Made by a program: the position numbers and the translations under genes
The notes under the pieces: generated by a model
What the model was told of the DNA's origin: nothing
Seen by the model: the letters and a program-made list of their open reading frames with translations, nothing else
The model's database searches: none
Part shown: positions 42,093 to 53,462 of the stretch, piece by piece
Numbering within the stretch: position 1 is the stretch's first letter
How the letters are laid out: the number at the start of each line of letters is the position of its first letter
Origin: Gliomastix tumulicola
Taxonomy: Eukaryota > Ascomycota > Sordariomycetes > Hypocreales > Bionectriaceae
Assembly: GCA_001599755.1 (NCBI GenBank)
Contig: BCHX01000004.1
Location: forward strand, 4,712,001 to 4,776,000
DNA length: 64,000 nt
Direction: 5' to 3'

Positions 42093-44282
42093 TTACACCA
42101 ACATGCCCGTCCTAGCCGTCTTTACCACGCCCTTTTTGTGAAGCTCTTCCACCAAGTCCAGGATCATGTAGTCGCACCCCTTCGCAGCCACGATGTTCAC
42201 GCCAAATGGCAGAGCCTGTGTCTGCATAGTTGCGTTGGAGAGCGTCCGCTGCCCGAGATCAAAGCTGCCTAGTGTCACTGTATAATCTGGTAGCCCAGCG
42301 AGGGAGGCCAGTCTCATTGCTTGTATGATAGAGAGAGAGTTTGATGAAGTTCCGTTGCCTCCCTTCGCCGCCTGCGCGATGAGATCGGCAATCCAGGGAT
42401 TCTCGACGCTGTGATTCGCACAAATCAGCACTCACCCTGCATATAAGACTGTCCCCATCAATAGAGGTAGCACTTACTTGTTCGATACGTCCGGTTTATA
42501 GAGGTAGGACGACCATGGGGGCAGAAAGTAGAGGAAGATGGACTTGGAACATGTCTCCTCATCAGGCACGATCAGCTCCTTACTCGTCCACTCCTCCATT
42601 TGCCTCCTTTGATCAAGGGCTAGATCGTGTATTTCCTCCGTCAGGTTCTGGGTAGCGTAGTACCAGAAGCGACGGGTCGAGTAGACCATGTAAGGGAATC
42701 TACCCTCATTCTGAGCCATGTATTCTTCCACAAAGTCTTTGCCGAATTCATTCCACTGTTCGTAGAACGTGCAGTTGAGGTAGATACTCTGTATCAGCAT
42801 ATCAAGCCGAGGTTCAGCGTCGAGTAGTTTAGAGGGGGCCGTATCAGCCCAGAGATCGTCAAGATTGACCGCTGAGACCTCAGCCCCGAGGTGGTCCGCC
42901 AAAGCATCAATGAAGCCTTGTGCTGCATCGTGGACTTCTGGATATGCCGCCTCTAGTTCTTTCAAGAGCGGAGCAGTATTGCCCCCGTCGATTATAATCG
43001 TCCTCGGGTACGACGTGAAGGTGTCAGTCAGGTTCCCATACAAAACCCTGTTCACGCGAGACCAGACCTCAGGATCCCTCGCCATAGTCCCGGCCGTGTC
43101 AAGGGTGGACGAGAGCGGCAAGGCCCCCTCCATCCCGACAGCACCCTGAGAAGGTCTATTCCCGTGGACACCATTGTAGAGAGCAGGAGCGCGAATCGAG
43201 CCGCCCGTATCACTCCCCAGCGTCACATCCAACCAGTCATAGGACGCCACTGCAGCCGCGGAGCCTCCAGAGCTCGCGCCCGGAGTGTTGTATCCGTCGC
43301 CGCGCGGGTTGAAGGGGAGGAGATAGTCGACGTTCTCGGTGACGAAGTGCGACGCGAACGCGAATTCGGCCAGTTTGTTCTTGCCGACGACCACTGCGCC
43401 GGCGTCGATCAGGACCTGGACTGCGGTGGCAGTGCTTTTTTTGACGTCGCTCATGGCATGGAGGGCGCGGCTGCCACCGCCTGTTTTCAGACCCTGCAGA
43501 TCAAAAAGATCTTTGACGCCGATGCGGAGACCGGCGAGGGGCTGTGAATCAGTGATGGTGAAGTAGAGCCGGGATGGAACAGCAATCGTCAAGGTGGCGT
43601 CGGCGGTGATTGCGGCTGGGAGAGTGTGATGGACACCATGAGCGTCTTGGTAGGATGACTGTGGGTGTTCAGCTCGGGAGGCTTTTGGAAGACCGAGAAG
43701 ATTACTCACTTGAATGAATGCTTGGCTTGAGTCAACATAGAGTCTGTATGCTTGGAACACCAGGCCGGTATATCGGTGAACAAAGTACGGCCCGGAGGGC
43801 AATGTGACGTTGAGCCCAACGCCAGATGATGAGCTGAGGACCGTTGTTATGGGATACTCCGACAAGAGTTCTCCAGCCCAGTCTATCTCCTGGACTCCTG
43901 TTCCAACACCGTCATGATAGGTGAATAGAACTGAATTGGGTGATTAGTAACCATTCACTCATTTATCCATGGTAGATCGGTCACGTCTCTCACCTTGAGC
44001 GAAGAGCTTTTGCCAGACATCATCGTCAGCCTCAAAGTTCAAGAGAGCAGTCTCAATAGCCGATGCGCTTGGCGTATCGTTGAGGTGCACAATAGTAAGA
44101 GGAATCAGGTCATCATTTCCAGGGGAGGTGTCCAGCTTCCACGAATCGAATGATGCAATGGGGACGGGCGGTACGAAGAAGTGGTCAGACCCGAGCTGAA
44201 CCTGTCTCGAGACAGACGCTGCTGTGGTGCCGGTAACACTAACCGCGGTAGCGAGAAAGATCGCACAGATTGACCAAGACAT
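42093..44282 (-). CDS. Secreted amidase-signature enzyme
   Basis: Predicted 668-aa amidase from four exons: 44282-43994, 43930-43710, 43658-42478 and 42408-42093. Introns are 63, 51 and 69 bp. The 51-bp intron keeps frame and would be missed by ORF calling; it has GTGAGT, CTGAAC and CACAG. A signal peptide (MSWSICAIFLATAVSVTGTTA) opens the protein. A ~190-residue N-terminal extension precedes the amidase domain. The catalytic triad is Lys219 (GLRIGVKDLFD), cis-Ser300 (TPGASSGGSAAA) and nucleophile Ser324 (GSDTGGSIRAP), with spacing as in fatty-acid amide hydrolase. It hydrolyses a carboxamide of unknown type, probably outside the cell. The C-terminal exon supplies NPWIADLIAQA and the remaining fold. 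It ends 55 bp from the stop of the convergent membrane-protein gene. Confidence 0.9.
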
Positions 44283-44936
44283 TGTCAGGACCGTTTAGAT
44301 CAAAAGCAGAGGCAAAATTCGCGGCATTACCACAGAACCAGAAGGAGTCGAGCAGGTGCAAATCATCTGCATTTAGTTCCCAAGTATTTCAAGTTGACTC
44401 TCAACTCAAGGCCAATGCTGCGCCGTAAACAAGGAGACTGACAATTGGCCAAGTTGTCGATCCATTCCAGGCTGTTGGAGCGTGCGGTTCCATATCTGGA
44501 AGGCACCAGTGAATCACGGCTCTGAATCATCGCCCGAAATCCAGGTACGACCGAGCCAAGCCCGCGCCGAGCATAAAAGCACCATGACAATACTAACAAC
44601 AGCCTATTGTTCCAAGACCAACGCAGTCAGCATTAAAAAGGGGAAGGGAATACATCAATCTTTGCCCTCCAGCCAACGTTGCTTGCTTGTGGAATTTCGA
44701 TCATATGTCCACCTTCGATTCACCAAGTGGCAGATAACACTAGCCCTGACGAAAGTAGCACGTGCCGCTGCACAGGAAACAAGGCAGTACTATGGGCCTG
44801 ACATTCCTTCCAACAGCACGACTCCAGAGGCTTATACAAGAATTTTATGAGCATGGATTTCACCATCCCTGATCCGATCAATCCAAATCACAACATATTT
44901 GCCAGGGCCACCAGTTTCGGGTATCGAATACATAAA
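44283..44936. other. Intergenic
   Basis: Amidase promoter and receptor 3' UTR. A 122-aa plus-strand ORF at 44482 has no recognisable domain, and I do not call it. Confidence 0.45.
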
Positions 44937-47900
44937 CTATTCTGTGTCGTCGCATGCCGCCCTTAGGATCTCACTTCTTGCAACCAAGAGATTGTAGATA
45001 CTGTCATCTGGCAATGACTCGGCCGCCTGCAGTGCGTCCTTGAATTTCCCAACGTGCAGTTGCTGGTGTATGTCTGCTCCGTTCTCGAGTAAGAATTCCA
45101 CGACGGCTGGTGAATCGTTCGACCTGATAGCAGCAACAAGAGCGCTGCCGTCATCCCCAGCCTGTAGCAGAAGGTTCACATCAGCACCGGCATCCAGTAG
45201 AAGCCGGCAGATCTTGGGTCTAGCAGTAGCAGCGGCAAGAGCACTACCATAGGTCCCAGCTTGTAGCAGGAGGTTCACATCGGCACCAGCTTCCAGCAGA
45301 AGCCGGCAAATCTCTGTATCTTCAGCCCAGGCAGCAGCAGCAGCAAGAGCACTGCCGTATCGTCCAGCTTGAAGCAGGAGGTCCACATCAGCACCAGCTT
45401 CTAGTAGCAGCCGGCAAATCTCCAGATTATCAGTCCAAGCAACAGAAGCAAGAGCACTGCCGTATCGTCCAGCTTGAAGCAGGAGGTCCACATCGGCACC
45501 AGCTTCTAGTAGCAGCCGGCAAATCTCCAAATTCCCAGTCCAAGCNNNNNNNNNNAGAGCACTGCCGTATCGTCCAGCTTGAAGCAGGAGGTCCACATCA
45601 GCACCAGCGTCTAGCAGAAGCCGGCAAATGTCCAGATTTTCAGCCCAAGTAGCAGCAGTAAGAGCACTACCACAGGATCCAACTTGCAGCAAGAGGTTCA
45701 CATCAGCACCGGCTTTTAGTAGAAGCCGGCAAATCTCCAAATTCCCAGTCCAAGCAGCAGCAGCGAGAGCGCTACCATAGGGTCCAGATTGTAGCAGGAG
45801 GTTTGTATCAGCACCAGCTTCAAGTAAAATCCGACAAATCTCCAAATTCCCGGACCAAGCAGCAGCAGAGAGGGCGCTCCCATAACACTTAGGACCGAAG
45901 TAATGATTTACGCTCCTCACAGTATTCACATCAACATCGCGTTCGAGCAGGAATCGAACAATTTCCTGGTGACCATGTGCCGAGCAGGCAGTGAGAGGGA
46001 AACCAAATATGATGTCAACTTGGTCACCAGAGTTCACTGGCATGCCACGCTGAATGATATTATTCACAATATCAAGACAGCCTGTGGCTGCTGAGATGGC
46101 AAGCATATTTCGTCCCTTGTGGTATAGATGGTCCAAGGAAATGAACTGAGAATTGGCCGTGTCCCACCATTCATGCAGAAGGTGAAAAAACGAAAAATAG
46201 CACATAGCGACCAGTGGCGTTTCGAGTGCATCCCAACGGCGCTCATGAATCTCGACTCGGCGGGAGTGGAAGGACTGGAAGTCGCCATAGGGAAGGCTGC
46301 TAAAGGTTGAAAGTCGTAGATGTGCCATTGTTACTTGCCAATCCTTATACTCGGCACTTGGCGTCATGGGTGAATTCAAGAATCTTTTCAAGAGACGTGC
46401 CAGCAGGGCATTGCATCCCGGTTTGTCTTGAGTTTGAACATGGTGGTGCCAATAGCGACCAGCATAGCCCCAGATTGAGTTGTAGAGATCGACTCCAGGG
46501 GCACCGTTCTCGCTGCCATCTAACTGGCTGTCACCCGCCTCCGGCTGGGCAAGCAGGATTACCAGGCACGCTCTCGCCACAAAGCATTGCATGTCTCCAA
46601 GGCCCTGCGACTGCTTGAAATGCTCAACAACAGAGAAGTGTGAAGGTCTCCAGACAGGTGGAACGGCGCTCGAATCCAACACAAGCAAGCTCGCACACCA
46701 GCCCAGAAGATCTTGCTCCGTCGTCTCGCCTCTTGCATCAATGCTGCCAGTCTCTGTGTCCGCACCGACCAAACAAGCCTCCAGAAGCTGTTCAGTATTG
46801 AGAGGTTCAAACGAGCTGAGAACCCATGAGAGCGCGCGAGTGGTCTGATTCCGAGAGTAGTCGCCCCTTTCCTCGATATGCTTGTAGATCTCGTCGTAGG
46901 CTTTTGTGAGACCTTGCGGCAGCTCTTCCAGCCGCTGACGGATGTCGTTCTCGTGGCTGCGTTTCCGAATTTGGTCAATTTGCAGGCTCACCCACTGGAA
47001 CATGCCGCCGCTTTTGCTGACTAGCTCGGTGATGATTTCATCTTTTAGTCCCTTGGCCCTCTCCAGAGCCAGGGTCCATGGATGATGGTGCAGCATGCTC
47101 TCGTGAATAAAGGCCTCAATGTCCTTGTCGTTCTTTGCGGCGGTAATCTCAATGTTTGTGAGAGTGCTCAACCGATCTCTTATGTCTGCCTCGGGCCGAC
47201 TTGAAATGAGAATTTTCACCGGTCTGTGTGAGTCCCGGCAAAGACCGTCAAGCACGTTGAGCAGATCCGCCCGGTCTTCACATTCGTCGAGCGCGTCAAG
47301 GACAAGAGTCGTGCGTGGGTAGAAGTTCAGTATCTTAAGAAGATACTCCCGACAGAGTCCAATAGTCCATCCTGATCCCTTCTTTTGAGACTGATCGTAC
47401 AGCGATTCCAGTTCTGGATGAATTCTTTCGGATGATGAGTCGAGAGAGGATCTTGTTGAGGCCAGCTGTCTCAAGAAGCTTCGAAGCACGGCGAGCGTTG
47501 GACGGCGCTGGGCATCCGTGTGATTGCAGTAGAAAAACGCGAATCCCTCGTTTTCCCTGCCATTCTCGAGGCTCGTATCCATCAAATCAATGACTTTAGA
47601 GACGAGATACGTCTTCCCCCAACCAGCTATCAAGTATGGTGGTCAGCACGTCCCGTTCCTTGTCTTCAAGTAGCCGCACTCACCTGGACCGTAGAGCCAA
47701 AGTCTTATGGAAGAAGCATTGGTTTCCCACTCTCGAAACTGTGGTGTCTGTATTACCCAGTTGCAAGTGCCCGCGGTCCTAGACTCGCGCACGAGTTGAT
47801 GGTTCTCATAGTACGCAATGTCGGAGATCCATTTCAGTATTTTCAAAAGGCGCCGTGAATGGATCTGCTTGAGGACGTGATGAACTCCCTCGTCAATGCG

Positions 47901-49012
47901 AAGGATTGGCTTTTCTAGAGAGAGCAGCGCATCCAGCTTCCGCGACATATCTCGAGATTCCGCTGTTCCTCGGTGCATATGGAAAGCTGAGACAGCGGAA
48001 AGAAGATGCTTCTCAGTAGACTCGATCTCGGGCAGCCAAGCGTAACATTCTGCCAGTCCTGTGACAGCTTGTGAAAAGCGGCTCAGCCCATTCTTATGGA
48101 AGAATCTGGCGATTTGCACTAACACCTTGAGTACCAAAACATACAGTTGGGTGAGGAGATCTCTGATCTGGTCCAAGACTTTGGTACTCCCCCCTTCGTG
48201 TAAGCAAATTTGTTCGTAAAGGGTGCATTGATGGATGATCCTAGATGTCTTTTCGATGACGAGCATGGCTTCATCTGTGTTCTCCTTGTATGCGATGACG
48301 AAATGGAGGACGAGTCGGGTCGCGGCCCAAGGAAGCGCAGCATGTACCGGATCGTACTGCGTCGCCACATTTCCAATATCCTTGAATTTGTTGAGCCACG
48401 AAATTGTGCTGCTGTAGATGTCGCTGAGAGAGTATCTCTGGTCGAGGAACGTGAACTCTCGCCGATTCCTAGATGTTCGTACTTCCCGGATCGACCCAAT
48501 TATCGCATCAACCTGCTGACTGTCGGAGATGCCGGGGGGTTCTGGTCCTGTAGGTAACGCAGAACCATTCCCCCCATTGACAGGGTTCGTCATGCTGATG
48601 ATTCCCTCGACATGGCAAGAGCGCGTGTTCATCGAAGCCAGGAACTGCCTGTCCTCTTCAGGCAGCTTCTCTGCCGCCTTTTGCCACAGATTCTCCTTGT
48701 TTTCCTGTTGGGTCGGTACTGCGTTCGTGGGCGACGTCGAATGCTGCCCCCATGGAGTCGTCGATTGACCAGGTATCAGGACTCGTGGGCGTGATGCTGT
48801 ACGCACCCCGGCCGCGCGTTCGTCAAGCTGTACAGCTTCAGCTGCTGGAAAGCCACCAGGTCAGCTTCACTCATATGCGCACATAGTCCCCTTTAGACAG
48901 GAAGCGCAAAGGCCGGGGATAACGTACAGTTGGTCTGCCTGGGAGGCGGTGTACGCCTCCCATCGTGCTGCGAGCATGATGCCCCAAAGCAGCCACACAA
49001 AAGTCGCCGCAT
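44937..49012 (-). CDS. NACHT-ankyrin NOD-like receptor with homogenised repeats
   Basis: Predicted ~1311-aa STAND receptor from three exons: 49012-48928, 48844-47684 and 47626-44937, with 83- and 57-bp introns, both phase 1. The apparent GTG start at 48806 is wrong: an in-frame TGA lies just upstream, and a short first exon (MRRLLCGCFGASCSQHDG) restores frame. Residues ~70-390 match the NACHT_N-type domain (ALPWAATRLVLHFVI, HVLKQIHSRRLLKIL). The splice join completes the P-loop GPAGWGKT (Lys420). Walker B is TTLVLDALDECEDRADLL, followed by ILISSRPEADI. The C-terminal third is an ankyrin tract of about nine units; several are nearly identical. Ten Ns (45546-45555) fall inside one unit, near residues 1107-1110. 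Probably a non-self recognition receptor. Frame is intact across the gap if its length is right. Confidence 0.88.
45150..45900 (-). repeat. Tandem 105-bp ankyrin-coding repeats
   Basis: Each unit encodes about 35 residues of the form YGSAL-x4-AWTGNLEICRLLL-EAGADVDLLLQAGR. Successive units start at 45361, 45466 and 45571 on the plus strand, exactly 105 bp apart. By eye the two units at 45361 and 45466 differ at about four of 95 readable positions. Units further out are more diverged, and one has shrunk to 33 residues. Such internal similarity points to recent duplication or gene conversion. Confidence 0.9.
45546..45555. other. Run of 10 N (unresolved bases)
   Basis: Ten ambiguous bases within an ankyrin repeat unit. 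The run fits exactly into the 105-bp period, so it may mask ambiguous bases rather than a gap of unknown size. Repeat collapse in assembly is the alternative. Confidence 0.95.
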
Positions 49013-49521
49013 CGCAGCACTATTCTTGCTCACTGGTCGTTCATGTCAAATATGGCTCGGCATTGATCGATCGACCGATCGATATACGCACACAAGGGAG
49101 GCGGGTTTGAGGATGGTGACGGGATCAAGGAGACTTGCGAGGCAAGCGGGGTTTTGTCTGGCTTTTGTCAGGCAGCAATGCGATTTTGAGGGGGTGGTCA
49201 GCTGCCTCTCGTTGGTGTGATGGGACTTGCATATGCATATGCAGCCACAAGGCGGCCCATGCTTCGCCGCACTGTGACCGCTGGAATACTGCGCCTTAGG
49301 CGCCCTGCACACACTCAGCCAATTAGCAAGGCGGACTTGATTGAGCTGAGATCCTTGGCGCTCTGCCACGTCAGCGCTGGAATTCATGATAACGTGCTAC
49401 CAAGCGATTGAAACTACCCTTGGGCTAAGTAGATATCATTGTCTTGAGTAGGTATGTCCAGATTCCGGCACCAGAGGCACCAAGCCAACAGCTAACCCGC
49501 AAGTCCTCGATTGAGCGAGGC
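49013..49521. other. Intergenic
   Basis: Promoter of the second NOD-like receptor and 3' UTR of the dehydrogenase. Nothing else recognised. Confidence 0.5.
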
Positions 49522-50527
49522 CTAAGGAAATCCGGTGTACGCAAGTGTCCCCAGCCCTGTCTTCTCGAATTCTTCGCTTCGGGCCTTCAGCTCGTCAATG
49601 TCCCAATTAGCAATCGCGAATTTGCCATTGAGGAAACTGGCCTCGGGGCTTGTGAGCCAATTGATGAAGTGCGCCGGCAGGTCAACTATGGAAAGCATCA
49701 AATTAGTTTCCTACACATCATGGCACTCGAATAAAATCGGAATGTTCAGGGAGGTCTTACTATCATCGAGACCGTCAATTCCGAGCTTCACGGCCATGTT
49801 CGTGTAGATGCGCCCAGGCTGGATGCTCACGACGCGAATGCTAGAATTCTCAACCTTGAAGTATTCCCACAACTTCGTCGAAGCCATCTTGCTCGCCGTA
49901 TAAGCACTTGCCATGGGGTACGCAGGCAAGACTGCCACGATGGACGAGACATCAACGACGACAGCGTCCGTCTCAGCCGCGACCTTGCGGAAGGCCTGCA
50001 GGACGTGCATGGTGCCCTTGACGTGCACCTCAAACGCCCACCAGACCTCCTCCGGGTCCATGTCGTGCAGCGGTCCTGGAGTGCCGATGAAGCCGGCGTT
50101 GCTGACGAGCACGTTCACACGGCCAAAGGTGCTCTGGACGCGGTCGAATGCAGCGTCGACGTGGTCTTTTTTGGTGATGTCCGTGGGGATGGCGAGGACT
50201 TTGAGGCCGGAGAAGGAGGACTCAAGATCGCGGGCCGTCTCTTCCAAGGGTGCGACAGTGCGACCTAGAATGGCAATTTGAGTCGCTCCGGCCGTGGCGA
50301 AGGCGCGAGCTGTGTTTGCACCTATTCCAGTGCCCTGAGTCGTGGGTGTCAGACTGTATCATCGAAGGCACGTCAAAGAGCCCATAACTAAAAGCGAGAC
50401 AACTTACACCACCAGTGATAACAACAGTCTTGCCCTTGGCCGACAACTCGGGCCTTGATGGCGAGATGGCCGGATAGCTGGCCGTATGCCAGGTCTTGGT
50501 GAGTGACGGGAACGGAGGCTCAGGCAT
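49522..50527 (-). CDS. Short-chain dehydrogenase/reductase
   Basis: Predicted 285-aa SDR from three exons: 50527-50408, 50334-49761 and 49685-49522, with introns of 73 and 75 bp (phases 0 and 1). The first join completes the cofactor motif TGGGTGIG (residues 38-45). NAG follows in VLVSNAG, the active-site Ser lies in DVSSIVAV, and the catalytic pair YTASK is Tyr185-Lys189. The last exon supplies the C-terminus DLPAHFINWLTSPEASFLNG, which is the usual SDR ending; without splicing this part is lost. It reduces or oxidises an unknown carbonyl or alcohol with NAD(P). It is soluble, with no targeting sequence. A zinc-cluster regulator gene lies upstream on the same strand. Confidence 0.92.
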
Positions 50528-50857
50528 GGTGAAAGGTGATGGGAAGAATTGATGTCTTAGTGTAGTCCCAAGATGGCGCCTGTGTTATCGATGGGAAGGG
50601 TTGAGGAGGCTACATTCAATTTGGAGAGGCCTTGTCGAGCTTCTTATAGTCCAAGCAGACAAATTATAGTCAAACACAATTGGGCGTATTTGGTGGTGGC
50701 TTATTCAACAACTCCGCCGACACGGAATTCCGTAGCGTCGAGATATCCGCCCGCCAGCCAGCCCTACGCCAATATCAAATCGGGTCCTTCACGCTCCTAA
50801 CTCCATCGTCTCTAAGTCCGCTGTTAATGATAAAATTCGAACCTGGATCATATTTCA
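50528..50857. other. Intergenic
   Basis: SDR promoter and 3' UTR of the upstream regulator gene; nothing else seen. Confidence 0.5.
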
Positions 50858-52163
50858 TTAAATCAGACTCGCTGAGATAACAACTAGAATACCCAGCTCA
50901 TCCGCACCGGCATACCACCTTGCCCACTCCGCCCTGCTTGGCTGCCCGTCCGCTTCTGTACATCCCTTGAAGAACAGAAGGTCTTGATGGCTCAGCTCTC
51001 TATAGAATGCGTCTGCTTCCCTCGCAGCCTCCCACTCCTCCTCCGTCGACGCCTTCCACATGAGCTTGCTCGCGGGAAGAGGACTCGACGACCACGCCGT
51101 ACGATGGCACGGGTGCGGGAGCCCGACGTCGACGTGGTAGAGCTGCCACATGAGACGTACAACGCTATTCACGCGGCGTTTCGTCTCGATGATAATCCAG
51201 CGCCTCCAGGGAGTGAAGCTCTCCATCTGGGCGTCGAGGTTAGGCAGAGACGGGATCCTGCTGCAAAGATGAGTTAGGGTCTGGCTGAGATGAATGTCGT
51301 CCTGGTCAGTCGAGGGTCCTTCGGCTATGCGCATGATTGTGTATATGAGGAGCGCCTGGAGCGAGGAGAGCAGATCCTCGATGCCCATGTCGAACAGCTC
51401 CAGCGAGATCCGGTGCTGCTCTTGGCGGATCCTCGAGATGATTTCTTCACGGGATCCTCCTGATACAATGGATACTGCATTTGCAAGAGACTTTGGCAGT
51501 GCCCAGTCATCCTCTTCTGACCCGTAGCAGCGCGGATGAATGAACGGGGGCGGGTTGTTCCTGTCCCGCATCATGGAGGGATAGGATCGTAGAATGCCGT
51601 ATCCGATGGTTGAAGCCATCATGGTGCTTGGGGTGAAAAAGGGAAATGTCTCAAAGAGCTGACGTGAGTCGTTGGATGGATTATCAACCGGGTTTGAGAC
51701 GGCATTGCTCGCTGCAGGGTCTCCAAAGAGCTGCCATGGAAACGAGCCATTATCAAAGCCAAGCGGGAACCCGGCGTTCACTAGCGCCTCATTCTGGGAT
51801 GCATCGGCCCCGAAGTCTTGAAGCGGCAGCAAAGTATCACTATTCCCTTCCAATGACGATAGATTCGGGGCTAAGGAACACGCGATACCCTTCTGCGTGC
51901 ATCTCTCGCAGCCCGTCAAGTCTAACTGGCATCTCGTCTTGGCGCGGACGCAGGCTTGACATGACTTGGCGCGGCTCCTCGGGCCAGTGGCGCTCTTCCT
52001 CCTGCAGTAGCGTATGTGTCTCTTATTTACAGCGTCTATCGCAAAAATACAAGGTCAGTCCCTTTAGTCAAACATTCTCGCCACGAGCGGGCTCACCCGA
52101 AGCAGAGACCTTCCCGCAGATGGTGCAGGAGAATGCGGTATCTTGGGGGTCGGCGCCTTGCAT
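50858..52163 (-). CDS. Dual-finger transcription factor (C2HC/C2H2-like plus Zn2Cys6)
   Basis: Predicted 414-aa regulator from two exons: 52163-52097 and 52035-50858, with a 61-bp intron (GTGAGC, CTGAC, GATAG; phase 1). The join assembles a classical finger variant, CTIC...NKRHIRYC (Cys13, Cys16, His29, Cys33). It is followed directly by a binuclear cluster CQACVRAKTRC...CERC...C (Cys48, 51, 58, 65, 68, 75). This finger-then-cluster order is known from a subgroup of fungal regulators. The rest is helical and resembles the fungal regulatory region (SLELFDMGIEDLLSSLQALLIYTIM, TPWRRWIIIETKRRVNSVVRLMW). The apparent start at 51919 is a TTG inside the cluster. The C-terminus (VVISASLI) may be short of a full regulatory domain. 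It is a candidate regulator of the adjacent dehydrogenase. Confidence 0.88.
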
Positions 52164-52445
52164 GGTAGGTCTATCAGGGGCAAGAACAGCCAATAGGATG
52201 GCAGCCGGCAGGGTGAACGGTCTGGAAGGCGTGGTAAGAGTTGGGTGGTGCTGAGAGGTTGTGGGATTAGTAATGTACATGGTGCTAACATGGGTTGGAG
52301 CAGCCCGCATGATTTATGGATTTATCAGAGTACCCCACTAAATGAAATGCTTACCTGTTTAACGAGATATTACCCGGTACCTGCATACCCTCTACGAGGA
52401 GACCGAAGAACCAGACGTGTTCCCTCGACCATACTCCAGTACCAG

Positions 52446-53462
52446 CTACTCAGAGGGATGAAGGAGAGCAAAAATGCGATCCCGCAGAGTATCGTAAGGT
52501 TTGAACGGTACAATCAGTATTTCAATATCGGCTGTCGACGGGTCCGAAGGCGGAACGGCCGGTTTGTCCAGCTTGTCGAGAAAACCAGTGGTGAACTCGG
52601 CGCGATATACATGCATGCACTCTCCCTTTCTTGACGATACGAGTACACGGGCCTATATGAAGGCGAACGGTCAGATAACAGACTGGGTAGACAGGCGCAG
52701 AGGCGTTCCGTTCAGGATCAAGCGCGTTGGCGGCAGCACGTTGTTGTTCCTGGGCCAGGGAAATCAGAACCGCCACGATGTACGGGTCAAATAAACTATC
52801 CGGAGGCGTAATATTCTTCAATTTGCGCTTGTATAGTGCCAGCGCGATGCCTAGGCCACGAGACTGGTGGCGCTTCGGGTATAATTTGTCGTGGCGTAGC
52901 CTCGAGATCCGCTCACGGTCGATGTAGCCCGCGAGGGGAGGTGGGCGCTCGATTCGTTCCGCTTCGCATCGATCGTGGAGTGAGATGCACTTCAGGCAAG
53001 CGCTGGGTCGTGAATCGAAAGAAAACGTCATGTCCCGTCTTTTGGCGCTTGCGCGATCAGCACCTTGAGCTACCCGTTTGTAAAAGGAAGGGGGAGGGCA
53101 TACCCGGGTCTGAAAGGAGAGTCTTCAGAGGAGACAAGATTCAGTACGGCAGTTTCGCGGCCGGGAATACCCAACGAACCGATCGGTAGGAGATACCGGC
53201 GACCATCTCGCACGCCACTAAGATTGGCACGCGGAGGAGAAGGAGGTGCCTGGATGGGACCGCTGAAGGAACACTGAAGCAACTCGAGATGGCGGGCGGT
53301 CCAAAACAACGGAGCGACGAGGAGACGCTCTCCGCAATGGTGACGGGCTATTTCAGCAATTGAGAGGGCTGGGATCGGCCAGCGTGGGCTCGGCTCGGGC
53401 GATTGTGTTGTTCGGTGTAGTGACTCGGATTCCGACTCTGAAGAGGGCTCGAGAGGCTCCAT
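52446..53462 (-). CDS. Spliced gene of unknown family with a Cys-rich motif
   Basis: At least three coding blocks. Block 1, from ATG 53462, encodes MEPLEPSSESESES...PIPALSIAEIARHHCGERLLVAPLFWTARHLELLQ. Block 2 (53109-52693) encodes PSFYKRVAQGADR, then ACLKCISLHDRCE, a possible zinc-binding set, and PPDSLFDPYIVAVLISLAQEQ. Block 3 (52652-52446) encodes ARVLVSSRKGE...CMHVYRAEFTTGFLDKLDKP...FKPYDTLRDRIFALLHPSE. Blocks 2 and 3 join in phase across a 40-bp intron (GTCTAC, CTGAC, ATATAG), which is short. The block 1-2 junction is unsettled: a good acceptor (CCTTTCAG before 53109) needs a phase-0 donor, and the only nearby one would make a 38-bp intron. I recall similar proteins across filamentous fungi, without a function. 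Either a gene with tiny introns or one carrying indels. Confidence 0.65.

Noticed and set aside
45150..45900. CRISPR-like repeat array
   Set aside because: The repeats are in-frame ankyrin codons of a eukaryotic gene with no spacers.
48804..48806. GTG start for the second NOD-like receptor
   Set aside because: Fungal nuclear genes do not normally start at GTG; a spliced upstream exon gives an ATG in phase.
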